From: Clostridium luticellarii
Lineage (GTDB): Bacteria; Bacillota; Clostridia; Clostridiales; Clostridiaceae
Assembly (NCBI RefSeq): GCF_002995845.1
Contig: NZ_PVXP01000007.1
Span: forward strand, 27,889-91,888
Length of the DNA stretch: 64,000 nt
Direction: 5' to 3'
Part shown: positions 34,946-46,486 of the stretch, piece after piece
How the letters are laid out: each line of letters opens with the position of its first letter
Position numbering within the stretch: the first letter of the stretch is position 1
Notes under the pieces: generated by a model
What the model saw: the letters and a program-made list of their open reading frames with translations, nothing else
What the model was told of the DNA's origin: nothing
Databases searched by the model: none
Program-made: the position numbers and the translations under genes

Positions 34946-35977
34946 TTAATCTATTAAAGTTATATCATCACCTGTAAAAATAACTTCCATTTTATCCAAA
35001 TACTCAAGAACTTTTCCTGTACCTAAAGCCACACATGATATTGGATCTTCTGCTACATAAACAGGTACATGCGTTACTTCCTGTATTAGATCACTTAATC
35101 CATTTAGTAAAGCTCCTCCCCCAGTCATCACAATACCTTTTTCAGCTATATCGGCAGATAGCTCTGGAGGAGTTTTTTCCAATACTGCTTTGGCTGTATC
35201 TGCTATAGAATTTACAGTTTCCTGTAAGGCCATTCTCATTTCCTTAGATGATACTTCCATATTTTTGGGGAGCCCTGTAATTAGATCTCTTCCTCTTATT
35301 TCCATGGTGACCAATTCACTCTTTTCAAAGGCAGACCCTATGTTTATCTTTAGATCTTCTGAAGTTCTCTCACCAATCATCAATTTATGTTCTTTTCTAA
35401 TATATTTCATTATGGCTTCATCAAACCTATCTCCTGCCACTTTAATAGAAGCTCTCACCACTATTCCACCTAGTGAAATTATGGCTACATCAGTAGTTCC
35501 CCCTCCTATATCTATCACCATACTGCCACTTGCCTTGGTTATATCGATTCCAGCACCTATAGCTGCTGCTAGAGGTTCTTCAATCAAGAACACCTTCTTT
35601 GCACCTGCATTTTTAGCTGCATCAATTACAGCTCTCTTTTCAACTTCAGTGGCCTCGCAGGGTATACAAATTACTATTCTCGGGGCTGACATTCTCTTTT
35701 TTCCACAAGCTTTTTCTATAAAATACTTCAACATCTTTTCTGTTACATCATAGTCGGATATAACTCCATCTTTTAATGGACGAATGGCAACAATATTACC
35801 CGGCGTTCTACCTATCATCTGCCATGCTTCTTCTCCCACAGCCAGTACTCTATTTTTAATTTTATCTATGGCAACAACTGAAGGCTCTTTTAAAATTACC
35901 CCTTTGCCTTTGATATAAACAAGCACTGTAGCTGTACCCAAGTCTATTCCCATATCAGTTCCTATATTAAAAAACAT
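34946..35977 (-). CDS. mbl: MreB/Mbl-like rod-shape actin homologue
   Basis: A 343-residue bacterial actin that guides lateral cell-wall synthesis at the membrane. Phosphate 1 MGIDLGTATVLVY, phosphate 2 GSMVIDIGGGTTDVAIIS and adenosine motif IVMTGGGALLNGL are all present. ATG 35977 is taken by family comparison; AGGAG lies 12 bases upstream, and the frame is open further up but without similarity. It follows spoIIID, the same neighbour as Bacillus mbl, which favours Mbl over MreB. Confidence 0.93.
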   Translation of the reverse strand: MFFNIGTDMGIDLGTATVLVYIKGKGVILKEPSVVAIDKIKNRVLAVGEEAWQMIGRTPGNIVAIRPLKDGVISDYDVTEKMLKYFIEKACGKKRMSAPRIVICIPCEATEVEKRAVIDAAKNAGAKKVFLIEEPLAAAIGAGIDITKASGSMVIDIGGGTTDVAIISLGGIVVRASIKVAGDRFDEAIMKYIRKEHKLMIGERTSEDLKINIGSAFEKSELVTMEIRGRDLITGLPKNMEVSSKEMRMALQETVNSIADTAKAVLEKTPPELSADIAEKGIVMTGGGALLNGLSDLIQEVTHVPVYVAEDPISCVALGTGKVLEYLDKMEVIFTGDDITLID

Positions 35978-36076
35978 CCCTTTTTTCACTCCTAATCTGA
36001 CTTGCTTTTCATAATAAAATGTAAATCCATTTACTATAATTATCATATCATATTTCTAATTATAATGGGAATGTTT

Positions 36077-36337
36077 TTAACCTTCAATAGCTTTATATTT
36101 CATTTTGGTAGCCTTTCCACCTCTTATATGTCTCTCTGCTTTATTATAATCCAATATACTCTTGGCCTCTTGTGCAACCTGTGGATTTATTTTAGGTAAT
36201 CTTTCAGTCATATCTTTGTGTATGGTACTTTTGCTGACTCCAAAAACCTTAGCAGTTTTTCTTATGGTTGCCTTAGAACCTATTATATATTTTGCAACTT
36301 CCAAAACTCTCTCTTCAATATAATCCTTCAAATTCAT
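36077..36337 (-). CDS. spoIIID: Stage III sporulation transcription regulator SpoIIID
   Basis: An 86-residue mother-cell DNA-binding protein acting on sigma-E and sigma-K genes. Helix-turn-helix: IRKTAKVFGVSKSTIHKDMTERL (residues about 25-47), followed by the basic C-terminal helix with RHIRGGKATKMKYK. ATG 36337 after AAAGGAGTTGA. Full usual length. Confidence 0.97.
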   Translation of the reverse strand: MNLKDYIEERVLEVAKYIIGSKATIRKTAKVFGVSKSTIHKDMTERLPKINPQVAQEAKSILDYNKAERHIRGGKATKMKYKAIEG

Positions 36338-36490
36338 TCAACTCCTTTATATAAATATCAGCTAGTAATCAAAACTCTCTATGATAAAATATCTACAGAT
36401 ACTTTTTTCTTTAATTTAAAAAATTTAACATCTACTTGTCCCCCCATATATAAATATGCCCCTTTATACCTTAAAATTCATTGTATATGG

Positions 36491-36521
36491 GCCATCTCTC
36501 CATATAATTTGGAGAAATGGC
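36491..36521 (-). other. Hairpin between spoIIQ and spoIIID
   Basis: GCCATCTCTCCA ... TGGAGAAATGGC, 12 pairs including one wobble, located just past the spoIIQ stop. No T-run follows on either strand, so it is more likely an mRNA-stabilising or processing hairpin than a strong terminator. Confidence 0.5.
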
Positions 36522-36527
36522 TAAATA

Positions 36528-37247
36528 TTAGTATTTTATATACTTGCCTGGATCAGCAAATTCTTTTCCCTTTATAACAGCAAAATGCAAATGGTTCCCA
36601 TATTTTTCATAGGCTGATCTCAATGTGGTTTTACCAACTATTCCTATAACCGTACCCTTTTTCACAATTTTACCCACGCTTACTTTCACATTGGGATCTA
36701 AATTAGAATAAACGGTTTTCAACCCATTCTGATGATCTAAAATAATCTCTACTCCATCTTGTGTTGCAGTATTTACCGCTTCCACTTTCCCGTCCATTGC
36801 TGCAAATACCGGTTTTCCCAAATCTGTTTGTATATCATATCCTAAATTAGGTCTGTATGTTCCTGTCGAATCCCAATATACAGGATCCTCTGAAAACCCT
36901 CTGGCAATAACTCCTTCTACTGGTTTCTGAAATGAAGTACTCATTGAATTAGATACCTCTTTTGAAGTTTCCTTTTGGGCATTTGCATTTGCTTGACCTG
37001 CCTTTTTAACTTGAAGGGCATTATCATAACTTGTAGAAGAATTTTTATCCGCTTTTGCAGTTTGCTTAACCTGCTTTTGTTCTATAGCTTCATTCCTCTG
37101 TTTCTGCAATTCGGCACTTTGATTTTTGTTATTTCTTGCAGTCAGCAGCGCAACTGTTGCTACTATACATAAACAAATAAATAATATTACGTAAAAACCC
37201 TCCTTTTTAAAAAAGTTAGCTGCTTTATTTGAAAATTTTTTGTCCAT
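36528..37247 (-). CDS. spoIIQ: SpoIIQ-like M23/LytM-domain sporulation protein
   Basis: A 239-residue protein with one N-terminal membrane segment (about 17-37), a Gln/Lys/Ala-rich stalk (40-105) and a C-terminal LytM-like domain. It lies between spoIID and spoIIID, the place of spoIIQ, whose product bridges forespore and mother cell with SpoIIIAH during engulfment. In the LytM zinc motif HxxxD the His is replaced: N134-LGY-D138, while H219-L-H221 remains. That suggests loss of peptidase activity, as in the Bacillus protein. ATG 37247 after AAAGGAGGTG. Confidence 0.88.
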   Translation of the reverse strand: MDKKFSNKAANFFKKEGFYVILFICLCIVATVALLTARNNKNQSAELQKQRNEAIEQKQVKQTAKADKNSSTSYDNALQVKKAGQANANAQKETSKEVSNSMSTSFQKPVEGVIARGFSEDPVYWDSTGTYRPNLGYDIQTDLGKPVFAAMDGKVEAVNTATQDGVEIILDHQNGLKTVYSNLDPNVKVSVGKIVKKGTVIGIVGKTTLRSAYEKYGNHLHFAVIKGKEFADPGKYIKY

Positions 37248-37324
37248 ATGAACACCTCCTTTTTGTAGTTTGTCCAGAGGCTAACAAAAAATACATATTT
37301 TATCAATTTTTTTCTAAAATTTTC

Positions 37325-37358
37325 ATAAAAAAAAATAAGATGAATTTTTTCATCTTAC
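37325..37358 (-). terminator. Terminator after spoIID
   Basis: Minus-strand AAGATGAA-AAAA-TTCATCTT then ATTTTTTTTTATG, 19 bases after the spoIID stop. Confidence 0.85.
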
Positions 37359-37376
37359 TTCGATATTATAAATTCC

Positions 37377-38405
37377 TTATCTTAAAAACGAAGTTACTTT
37401 CTTTAAACTTATACCTGTATAATAGTGACTTAATATTTGTACATAAGTTTTTCCATCTTCAGCCATGGCATTGGCTCCCCATTGACTCATACCCACCCTA
37501 TGTCCATATCCCAGGCATTGAATATAAACTTGATCCTTAAAATATATAGTAAAATTTGCCGAATTCAATCCCATAACGGATCTAAACTTAGTCCCGGATA
37601 TAGTAACCGATCCAAGTTTAATTTCTTTAACAGCTCCTCCTTCTGTCCTATCTCCAATATTCACCTGTGCAGTAAGATTTGCTGCACTGAGTCCAGAATT
37701 AGGATAATAGGAATTAACTCTGTCCACAAAATTTTCATAGGTTAATTTAATAGATGTCTTATATTTTTTTGCACTTTCTTCCCCTGGGCTTTCTACACTC
37801 TTTAAATAACCTTCTCCATTTTTGAATACATCTTCACTGTTCTCTGTTTTTCCTCCACTTACCGCAAAATAATAAGGTTCCATAACCAATTTGCCCTTAT
37901 AGGATAGTACTTGTCCTGAGGTGGCTTTTACAGCTTGCTCCATCTTGTTCCAGTATTCTTCAGCTTTTTCCTTGGGCCATGCCTTCATTCTATCCTCTTT
38001 GCTTTGAAAAACCTGGCATTCAACAGTATCACATACGTCAGCACCTGTATTGCTTTTATATTTTTTGCCTCCGTACGCTTCCATATGGGCAGCTCCAAAA
38101 GTTCTTGCAGCCACAGCTTGAGCTTTAAGTGCTTCTTCTGGGAATTCTGCAGGCATTTCCCCCGCTACTACCCCAAGTACATACTCATCCAGATCCATTT
38201 CTTTTATCTTCTTTTCTTTAGTCATATAAATCTTTATTTTTGCCGAATTTTCACTGCTGTTTTTAAATATTATATTCTTTGATTTTACTATAAATTCCGA
38301 CAGACCGTTCCCACTACTCTGTCCTCCCACCATGATCAATGAAAGTATGATTATAAAAGTCATGCCCATAAACACCAGTATGATAAATTTTTTTAAAAAG
38401 TTCAT
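37377..38405 (-). CDS. spoIID: Stage II sporulation protein D, peptidoglycan lytic transglycosylase
   Basis: A 342-residue protein, membrane-anchored by an N-terminal segment (about 8-28), that degrades septal peptidoglycan during engulfment with SpoIIM and SpoIIP. Family motifs: MDLDEYVLGVVAGEMPAEF with the catalytic Glu, AVAARTF, and the C-terminal GYGHRVGMSQWGA. Start ATG 38405 with AGGAG. Upstream of spoIIQ and downstream of murA, in the conserved order. Confidence 0.96.
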   Translation of the reverse strand: MNFLKKFIILVFMGMTFIIILSLIMVGGQSSGNGLSEFIVKSKNIIFKNSSENSAKIKIYMTKEKKIKEMDLDEYVLGVVAGEMPAEFPEEALKAQAVAARTFGAAHMEAYGGKKYKSNTGADVCDTVECQVFQSKEDRMKAWPKEKAEEYWNKMEQAVKATSGQVLSYKGKLVMEPYYFAVSGGKTENSEDVFKNGEGYLKSVESPGEESAKKYKTSIKLTYENFVDRVNSYYPNSGLSAANLTAQVNIGDRTEGGAVKEIKLGSVTISGTKFRSVMGLNSANFTIYFKDQVYIQCLGYGHRVGMSQWGANAMAEDGKTYVQILSHYYTGISLKKVTSFLR

Positions 38406-38564
38406 AATACGCTCCTGTTGTTCTTCACCTATTGGGTATTTGATAACATACTATATTTTTATTATAAATATATATAAAATATTCCAAACTTCAGACATAT
38501 TATAAACTGCAGGGCATACTCCTCAAACGGTCAAATCGTTTAGGCTCCATATGAATCCTAAAAA

Positions 38565-39821
38565 TCACTGGATTCTCTCAATATCGGCACCTAACCCCTT
38601 AAGCTTTTTTTCGATATCTACATATCCTCTGTCTACATGATATATATCCATGACTTCTGTTTCACCTTCTGCAGCCAGGCCACATAGTATAAGGGCGGCA
38701 CCAGCCCTTAGATCCGTTGCCTTCACCTCTGCTCCCGTGAGCTTATCAACGCCTTCTATAACAGCACTTCTTCCATCTATTTTTATGTTTGCTCCCATTC
38801 TTTTCATCTCAACTACGTGCATAAATCTATTTTCAAAAATAGTTTCAGTTATTATACTTGTTCCTCTAACTGTACATAATAACCCAGTCATTTGAGATTG
38901 CATATCCGTAGGAAATCCTGGGTAAGGCATAGTTTTAATGTCTATAGGATTTAGATCTCTATTTCCGTCTACAATTAAACTGTTTCCCTGAACTTTTATA
39001 TACACTCCTGCTTCAGTGAGTTTAGCAATTATAGGCTTCAAATGTTCCTCATTTATACCATTTATTTTTATTTTGCTCCTGGTTATGGAAGCGGCAACCA
39101 TAAAAGTTCCAGCTTCTATTCTGTCACATATGGGTTTATGGATGCTCCCCTTTAGATCTTTAACTCCTATTATATGAATGGTACCGGAACCTGCCCCTGT
39201 AATTCTGGCACCCATACTGTTCAAAAATTTAGCTAAATCTTTTATTTCCGGTTCTTCCGCTGCATTTTCTATTATGGTTTCCCCTTCAGCCATAACTGCT
39301 GCCATCATTATATTCTCTGTGGCTCCGACAGACGGAAAATCCAAATATATCTTATTGCCTACAAGCTTCTTAGCACGAGCTTCCACATATCCATGACCTA
39401 TATTCACCTCTGCTCCAAGAGCACTAAATCCTTTAAGATGCAGATCTATGGGTCTCGTTCCAATATTGCAGCCTCCCGGAAGGGACAATTTAAATCTGCC
39501 AAATCTGGATATCATGGGACCCATTATTAAAAATGAAGCCCTCATCTTTTTTACCAATTCACTACAAGAATCACAGTCTTTTACATTAGAAGTATCTATT
39601 ATAATTCTATTTGTACTTTTATCAATACTTATATCTGCAAATATACTTCTCAATATATCACTTATTACAAAAACATCTTCAAGCATAGGAACTTCTTCTA
39701 TTATGCACTTGTCTCCACTTAAAATGCACGCTGCTATAATAGGCAGTACAGAATTCTTAGCAGTACTGATGTTTACCTCTCCATGCAGTTTATTTCCTCC
39801 TCTAACTACTATTTTACTCAT
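38565..39821 (-). CDS. murA: UDP-N-acetylglucosamine 1-carboxyvinyltransferase
   Basis: A 418-residue enzyme for the first committed step of peptidoglycan precursor synthesis. KNSVLPI (Lys22-Asn23 pair) near the N-terminus, GPMISRFGRFKLSLPGGCNIGTRP with the PEP-binding Cys, and the DLRAGAALILCGLAAEGET segment. Length is normal for MurA. ATG 39821 after GGAGG. Next to ywmB and spoIID, as MurAA in Bacillus. Confidence 0.96.
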   Translation of the reverse strand: MSKIVVRGGNKLHGEVNISTAKNSVLPIIAACILSGDKCIIEEVPMLEDVFVISDILRSIFADISIDKSTNRIIIDTSNVKDCDSCSELVKKMRASFLIMGPMISRFGRFKLSLPGGCNIGTRPIDLHLKGFSALGAEVNIGHGYVEARAKKLVGNKIYLDFPSVGATENIMMAAVMAEGETIIENAAEEPEIKDLAKFLNSMGARITGAGSGTIHIIGVKDLKGSIHKPICDRIEAGTFMVAASITRSKIKINGINEEHLKPIIAKLTEAGVYIKVQGNSLIVDGNRDLNPIDIKTMPYPGFPTDMQSQMTGLLCTVRGTSIITETIFENRFMHVVEMKRMGANIKIDGRSAVIEGVDKLTGAEVKATDLRAGAALILCGLAAEGETEVMDIYHVDRGYVDIEKKLKGLGADIERIQ

Positions 39822-39876
39822 AGTGTTCCTCCATTCTATATACTTGTTGATATGTTAATCATTTTGTAATGATATA

Positions 39877-40608
39877 TTAGTATGTTGTCATTATTTCTGG
39901 TGTTCCCATAATTATATAGGTACCGCTTGAATGTTTTACAACGGAATAATTAAAATCCACTAAGCTTCCATCACTCTGAATTGGATCAAACATATGAGTA
40001 TTTACAGTGGAACTATATCCTCCGTTTAAAGATACAGTTTTCATATCAGATGCACCTATACTATTTAAGATATATTTCACTTTATTATTTACATCTGCAA
40101 CACTTCTCATTGCCATCTTAGCTTTAACATATTGATAGTATTTAAATTCTTCTGAAGGTGGAAGACACCCTTTTACCATAGACTTTAAATTATGCAAATC
40201 ATAATGATCACTTTTCTCAACAATATTCACAGTTATAACATTTTTGTTTTCATATTTAATACTATCTATGTAACCATCTATGTTGCTTCCGCTAAATTTC
40301 AGGTAGTAACCATCTTTATTTTTTGAAATCTTTCCCACTATTCTCTTATATTTAAGCAATTTTTGAAATACACCGTTTACCGCTTTTTCACCCGGCGAAT
40401 AGCTATTAAAAACTACCATGACACCACATTCTTGAACAGCAGCATAAGTGTCATTCAATATGTATTCAAATAGATCAACATTTTTCTCACTTAAAATGGT
40501 TTCCTTAGATTTATTTAAATGATCTACAGTACTTCCATAAGCTTCTGTATAATACTGAAAAAAAAATATGCACAGCAGCAAGCAAATAAATATTTTTATC
40601 TTTTTCAT
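39877..40608 (-). CDS. ywmB: YwmB-like exported protein (TATA-box-like fold family)
   Basis: About 243 residues with an N-terminal signal peptide (MKKIKIFICLLLCIFFF). Family-like features: QECGVMVVFNSYSPGEKAVN in the middle and VDFNYSVVKHSSGTYIIMGTPEI at the end. The position, between the atp operon and murA, matches ywmB of Bacillus. Function unknown. Start ATG 40608 is tentative: no good ribosome site is seen, and a GTG lies four codons upstream. Confidence 0.82.
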   Translation of the reverse strand: MKKIKIFICLLLCIFFFQYYTEAYGSTVDHLNKSKETILSEKNVDLFEYILNDTYAAVQECGVMVVFNSYSPGEKAVNGVFQKLLKYKRIVGKISKNKDGYYLKFSGSNIDGYIDSIKYENKNVITVNIVEKSDHYDLHNLKSMVKGCLPPSEEFKYYQYVKAKMAMRSVADVNNKVKYILNSIGASDMKTVSLNGGYSSTVNTHMFDPIQSDGSLVDFNYSVVKHSSGTYIIMGTPEIMTTY

Positions 40609-40829
40609 ATAAGCCAGCACTACGAAATACTTGCAGTGCCTCCCCCCTTTCTTTTCTCCTTAAACATTATGGACAACTTTCCTGTTAATATTCAAAAAAA
40701 TAAAAATTCCATGGGAGGACTTTATCTGGATGCCGACAAACTTATCCAATGAATAAACCACACTTGAAGCTAAGAATCACTTGATACTAATATATAAATT
40801 CACATAACAAAAGGTGCATATTTCCACAT

Positions 40830-40881
40830 AAAAAAGCGCTGTCAAATTTCATTCACCCAATGAATTTGACAGCGCTTTTTA
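40830..40881 (-). terminator. Terminator of the atp operon
   Basis: Minus-strand AAAAGCGCTGTCAAATTCATT, loop GGGTG, then AATGAAATTTGACAGCGC and TTTTTTATG. A long strong hairpin after atpC. Confidence 0.95.
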
Positions 40882-40892
40882 ATTTGTACGTA

Positions 40893-41300
40893 TTATCCTT
40901 GCTGCTTTAGATTAATTCTAGCCAACGCTCTGGCCAACGCCAGTTCTGCTCTTTGTACATCAATTCCGTCCTTATTGCTGGTCAGTCTCTTTTCAGCTCT
41001 ATCCCTGGCCTCTTCTGCTCTCCTTATATCTATCTCTTCAGGCCATTCACAAACATCACATAAAATTCTTAATTCATTTTCTTTAACTTCTAGCACTCCA
41101 ACAGATGTAAATGCCTTTAACTCTTTATTATCTTTTTGAACAATTACTGTATCAGCAGGCTTTAAAGTGGTTATCAAAGGCATATGATCAGGAAGAATTG
41201 TTATGCCACCTAAAGTACTCTCCGTTATAACTTTTATCACTTCTCCCTGATAAAATTCCCTGTCAGGAGTAAGTACAGTTAATTTCAACACTTTTGACAT
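40893..41300 (-). CDS. atpC: ATP synthase F1 epsilon subunit
   Basis: A 135-residue subunit of the central stalk. N-terminal beta sandwich (LKLTVLTPDREFYQGEV, GGITILPDHMPLITTLKP) and C-terminal helix pair (RRAEEARDRAEKRL ... RAELALARALARINL), which can block ATP hydrolysis. Last gene of the operon, 11 bases after atpD, followed by the terminator. Confidence 0.97.
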   Translation of the reverse strand: MSKVLKLTVLTPDREFYQGEVIKVITESTLGGITILPDHMPLITTLKPADTVIVQKDNKELKAFTSVGVLEVKENELRILCDVCEWPEEIDIRRAEEARDRAEKRLTSNKDGIDVQRAELALARALARINLKQQG

Positions 41301-41311
41301 ATTAATCTCCT

Positions 41312-42718
<1,407 letters not shown>

Positions 42719-43570
42719 TTACTTCAGAGCTTCTGCTCCTCCAACTATTTCAGTTATTTCTTGTGTTATGGCACTCTGCCTTGCTCTATTGTATTTAAGA
42801 TTCAAATCATTCAGCAGTTCATTGGCATTTTTAGTGGCCCCATCCATTGCTGTCATTCTGGAAGCCTGTTCGCTAACCTTTGAATTTATCATACAATTAA
42901 GTATTTTCTGCTTTAAATGCAAGTTCACTACATCATCCATCATCTCATCTGCAGATGGCTCAAATTTTACAATGAAATTTCTTTTTTCAGTTTTTTTACC
43001 TTCCAGTGGAAGTAATTTTTCAATAACTACATTTTGTTTTACAGTGGAAATAAATCTGGTATACACTATATTAACTTCTCCAACCTTACCACTTTTATAA
43101 AGTTCCAATGCCTTATAAGCTATGGTACCTGACTCCTCTATGGTAGGTATATCCGGAATATCTACATATTCCGACTCCGTAGTATATCCAAACCTTTTAA
43201 AATACATCCTGCCCTTTTGACCTACAGCTATCAAAAGACAATTATCCCTCTCTTTTGATACAACAGCATCTGTCTCATTTACAACATTAGCATTGAACCC
43301 TCCACACAATCCAGTATCAGAATTCAAAGCTATATAGAGTTTTTTGCTGGATTTATTACCATTTATATAAATATTATTTCTCTCAGCTTCTAAAACAAAT
43401 TCATTTACGATAGAACTAAAAAATTCACAATATTTATTATTTGCCTCAAGTTTTTTTCTAACTTTTCTAAGCTTAGAGGTGGCAATAAGTCCCATGGCTT
43501 TTGTTATCTTTTGGGTACTGGTTATTGATTTAATTCTTCTCTTAATTGTAACAAGTCCTGCCCCTGCCAT
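42719..43570 (-). CDS. atpG: ATP synthase F1 gamma subunit
   Basis: A 283-residue central rotor shaft. N-terminal helix IKRRIKSITSTQKITKAM, a Rossmann-like middle (SDTGLCGGFNANVV) and C-terminal helix ending RQSAITQEITEIVGGAEAL. ATG 43570 after GGGAGGTGAAAT. Confidence 0.97.
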   Translation of the reverse strand: MAGAGLVTIKRRIKSITSTQKITKAMGLIATSKLRKVRKKLEANNKYCEFFSSIVNEFVLEAERNNIYINGNKSSKKLYIALNSDTGLCGGFNANVVNETDAVVSKERDNCLLIAVGQKGRMYFKRFGYTTESEYVDIPDIPTIEESGTIAYKALELYKSGKVGEVNIVYTRFISTVKQNVVIEKLLPLEGKKTEKRNFIVKFEPSADEMMDDVVNLHLKQKILNCMINSKVSEQASRMTAMDGATKNANELLNDLNLKYNRARQSAITQEITEIVGGAEALK

Positions 43571-43596
43571 ATTTCACCTCCCGCAGAATACACACA

Positions 43597-45108
43597 CTAC
43601 TCTGCTAAAAATATTTTTTTGAATTCTTCTATAGCATTTCCGAGTTTGTCGCTCAATTCAGCGGATAAAATCTTCTTTTCAAGAATTTCCTTCTCAATTT
43701 CACTGTGATGAGTATCCATGTAATCAAGGAACTCTTCTTCAAACTGGGAGATCTTCTCAACAGGCACATCCATTATATAATTTCTTGAAGCAGCAAACAG
43801 TATTATTACCTGCTTTTCTACAGGCATTGGTCTGTACTGAGGCTGCTTTAATATTTCTGTTAATCTTTTACCCTTTTCGAGCCTTCTCTTCGACTCTTTA
43901 TCCAAATCAGAACCAAATTGTGCAAATGAAGCCAATTCTCTATACTGTGCCAAATCTATTCTCAATGTACCAGCTACCTGCTTCATAGCCTTTATCTGTG
44001 CATTACCACCAACTCTGGATACAGATATTCCTGCATTTATTGCCGGTCTTTGACCTGCATAAAAAAGTTCCGTCTCCAGGAATATCTGACCATCTGTTAT
44101 TGAAATAACATTAGTCGGTATATATGCAGTAACATCTCCTGCCATGGTTTCTATTATAGGAAGTGCTGTAAGCGAACCTCCTCCAAGCTTGTCGGAAAGC
44201 TTAGCAGCCCTTTCCAGGAGTCTTGAATGCAGATAGAATACATCTCCCGGATAGGCTTCTCTTCCTGGCGGTCTTCGAAGTAATAATGACATTTCTCTAT
44301 AGGCAACAGCATGTTTAGACAAATCATCATAAACTATGAGTACATCTTTGCCCTTATTCATAAAATACTCACCCATAGAACATCCGGCATAAGGTGCTAT
44401 ATATTGAAGCGGTGCTGACTCCGATGCAGATGCAGATACAACTATTGTATAATCCATTGCACCAGTTTCCATAAGATCATTTACTATATGGGCCACTGTA
44501 GATTGCTTCTGACCTATAGCTACATATATGCATATTACATCTTTTCCCTTTTGATTTATTATAGTGTCCATGACGATAGCAGTTTTTCCTGTCTGTCTGT
44601 CTCCTATTATTAATTCTCTTTGTCCTTTTCCAATTGGTATTATGGAATCTATAGCCTTTATTCCAGTCTGAAGCGGCTCCTTAACAGACTGTCTGGTTAT
44701 AACTCCCGGTGCAACTAAATCCACCGGTCTGGTTTCCTTTGTATTAACAGGACCTTTCCCGTCAATAGGCTGACCAAGCGAGTTTACTACTCTTCCCATA
44801 AGTTCTTCACCCACAGGAACTTCCACAACCTTACCTGTCCTTTTAACCGTATCTCCTTCTTTTATTCCCTCTTCGGAACCTAAAAGAACACAACCTACAT
44901 TATCCTGTTCAAGATTTAGAGCCATACCATAGACATCCTTGGGGAACTCTAAAAGTTCACCGGACATACATTGATTAAGGCCATAAACTCTGGCGATACC
45001 ATCGCCAATCTGAATTATCGTACCTGAATCAACCGTCTCTATTTTCTTTTCATATTTCTGTATTTCATTTTTTATAATTGAAGTTATCTCTTCAGGTTTT
45101 ACATTCAT
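43597..45108 (-). CDS. atpA: ATP synthase F1 alpha subunit
   Basis: A 503-residue non-catalytic nucleotide-binding subunit. Walker [47 protein letters not shown], and the arginine-finger region of [14 protein letters not shown]. Starts with the typical [19 protein letters not shown] 45108 follows AGAGGTGAGCCT, 4 bases after atpH. Confidence 0.98.
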   Translation of the reverse strand: MNVKPEEITSIIKNEIQKYEKKIETVDSGTIIQIGDGIARVYGLNQCMSGELLEFPKDVYGMALNLEQDNVGCVLLGSEEGIKEGDTVKRTGKVVEVPVGEELMGRVVNSLGQPIDGKGPVNTKETRPVDLVAPGVITRQSVKEPLQTGIKAIDSIIPIGKGQRELIIGDRQTGKTAIVMDTIINQKGKDVICIYVAIGQKQSTVAHIVNDLMETGAMDYTIVVSASASESAPLQYIAPYAGCSMGEYFMNKGKDVLIVYDDLSKHAVAYREMSLLLRRPPGREAYPGDVFYLHSRLLERAAKLSDKLGGGSLTALPIIETMAGDVTAYIPTNVISITDGQIFLETELFYAGQRPAINAGISVSRVGGNAQIKAMKQVAGTLRIDLAQYRELASFAQFGSDLDKESKRRLEKGKRLTEILKQPQYRPMPVEKQVIILFAASRNYIMDVPVEKISQFEEEFLDYMDTHHSEIEKEILEKKILSAELSDKLGNAIEEFKKIFLAE

Positions 45109-45112
45109 AGGC

Positions 45113-45658
45113 TCACCTCTGTTCTCCCTTAAGCATTATTTTTTTCATCTCAGAAAGTTTTGATTTTATAGTACCATCAATAACTTCATTATCCACATCC
45201 ACGTAAACTCCGCCAATTATGCTCGGATCTATTTCCTCCTCAATCAAAACTTTTTTATTAAATTTTCTTTCTAATTTCTGAGTTAGATCTTTTCTCTCAT
45301 TGTCTTCTAAAGGAATAACTGTTTTTACCTTTGCAATAACAGTATTATGTTTTTTCAGATATATGTCTTGCATTTCCTTAAGTTTTGAACCAAGTTGATT
45401 AATTCTTCCTTTTTCTATAAGTACTAAAAGAAATGAAAGAATATCTTCATCCACTTTATCCTTAAATATCTCTGTAAACATCTTTTTCTTTTCAGATGTA
45501 CTTACCTCAGGATGCTTTACAATCTCCACAAATTCAGCATCACTGTTTATCACATCTACAATCTGTTTCAATTCTTTCAGGTATTCTTTTACTTTTCCCT
45601 TTTCCTCTGCTATTTTGTAAAGTGCAAGGGCATATCTTCTATCTAAATATTCATACAT
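45113..45658 (-). CDS. atpH: ATP synthase F1 delta subunit
   Basis: A 181-residue peripheral stalk subunit (OSCP). N-terminal six-helix domain ([21 protein letters not shown]) and C-terminal [26 protein letters not shown], characteristic of the family. Start 2 bases after the atpF stop region. Confidence 0.95.
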   Translation of the reverse strand: MYEYLDRRYALALYKIAEEKGKVKEYLKELKQIVDVINSDAEFVEIVKHPEVSTSEKKKMFTEIFKDKVDEDILSFLLVLIEKGRINQLGSKLKEMQDIYLKKHNTVIAKVKTVIPLEDNERKDLTQKLERKFNKKVLIEEEIDPSIIGGVYVDVDNEVIDGTIKSKLSEMKKIMLKGEQR

Positions 45659-45660
45659 AA

Positions 45661-46140
45661 TTAGATACCTACCTTAGCTATAAAGTCCTCAATAAGTTTC
45701 CTATGCTGTTTTTCATCAATGGAACCTTCTAAAGCTTTTGCAGACACCAGCATTGCTAAATCAACCACTTGATTTTTTATATCTGCCTGGACTTTCTCCT
45801 TCTGCCTTTCCGCTTCAACTTTTGCTCTATCTAATATAAGCTGCGCTTCTTTGTGAGCATCACCTAGTATATCTTCTGAAACTCTTTCAGCCTTATTTTT
45901 ATAATCTTCAACAATATTCCTGCCCTGTTTTTTAGAATTTCTCAACAATTCATCATGTTGAGCCACTAATTGCTGTGATTTCTTTTCGTTCTCATTAGCA
46001 TTTCTAATTTTGGAGTTGATTTCCTCCTGCCTGGTAGTAATTGTAGAGTTTACAGGTGCAAAGAAGAAATGTTTCAAAATTAAATACAAAACAATAAAAT
46101 TGATTATTGTTATAATAACTGTAGTCAAATTAATTTCCAT
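45661..46140 (-). CDS. atpF: ATP synthase Fo b subunit
   Basis: A 159-residue peripheral stalk protein with one N-terminal membrane helix (VIITIINFIVLYLILKHFFF) and a long charged coiled coil (RQEEINSKIRNANENEKKSQ onwards). ATG 46140 (MEINLTTV) fits the family; an in-frame GTG at 46152 lies inside the ribosome site. Confidence 0.95.
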   Translation of the reverse strand: MEINLTTVIITIINFIVLYLILKHFFFAPVNSTITTRQEEINSKIRNANENEKKSQQLVAQHDELLRNSKKQGRNIVEDYKNKAERVSEDILGDAHKEAQLILDRAKVEAERQKEKVQADIKNQVVDLAMLVSAKALEGSIDEKQHRKLIEDFIAKVGI

Positions 46141-46198
46141 ACTACGCTTCACTCCTCCCCTCTAGAATTATATGTAAACTGGTGAGGTATATATATGA

Positions 46199-46444
46199 TC
46201 AGACTCTAAACACTAAAATAAGGGCTATCAATAATGAATAGATAGCTGTTACCTCTGATAAAGCAGCACTTACAAAGAAAGTACTGAGTATCTTACCACT
46301 TGCCTCCGGCTGCCTTGATACACCTTCAACAGCCTTTGCTGCAGCATTACCAACACCAATACCTCCTCCTAGACACCCTATAGCAGCTAAACCTGCACCT
46401 ATTGCTGCCATACCTGATATGAATGTATTTGCATCTAAATTCAT
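46199..46444 (-). CDS. atpE: ATP synthase Fo c subunit, proton-type
   Basis: An 81-residue double-helix hairpin with a Gly-rich first helix ([16 protein letters not shown]), polar loop RQPEASG, and ion-binding E64 in [17 protein letters not shown]. Sodium-type rings carry a Gln in the first helix (GIGQG) and Glu-Ser-Thr at the site. Here these are V31 and E64-V65-T66, so two sodium ligands are missing and H+ coupling is predicted. Strong site GGAGGATTTTTTATT. Confidence 0.97.
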   Translation of the reverse strand: MNLDANTFISGMAAIGAGLAAIGCLGGGIGVGNAAAKAVEGVSRQPEASGKILSTFFVSAALSEVTAIYSLLIALILVFRV

Positions 46445-46486
46445 AATAAAAAATCCTCCTTAAAATAAATATTAAACCTAAAATAA

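Noticed and set aside
38518..38564. Small hairpin between murA and spoIID (AAACG/CGTTT) as terminator
   Set aside because: Short stem and no T-run; too weak to call.
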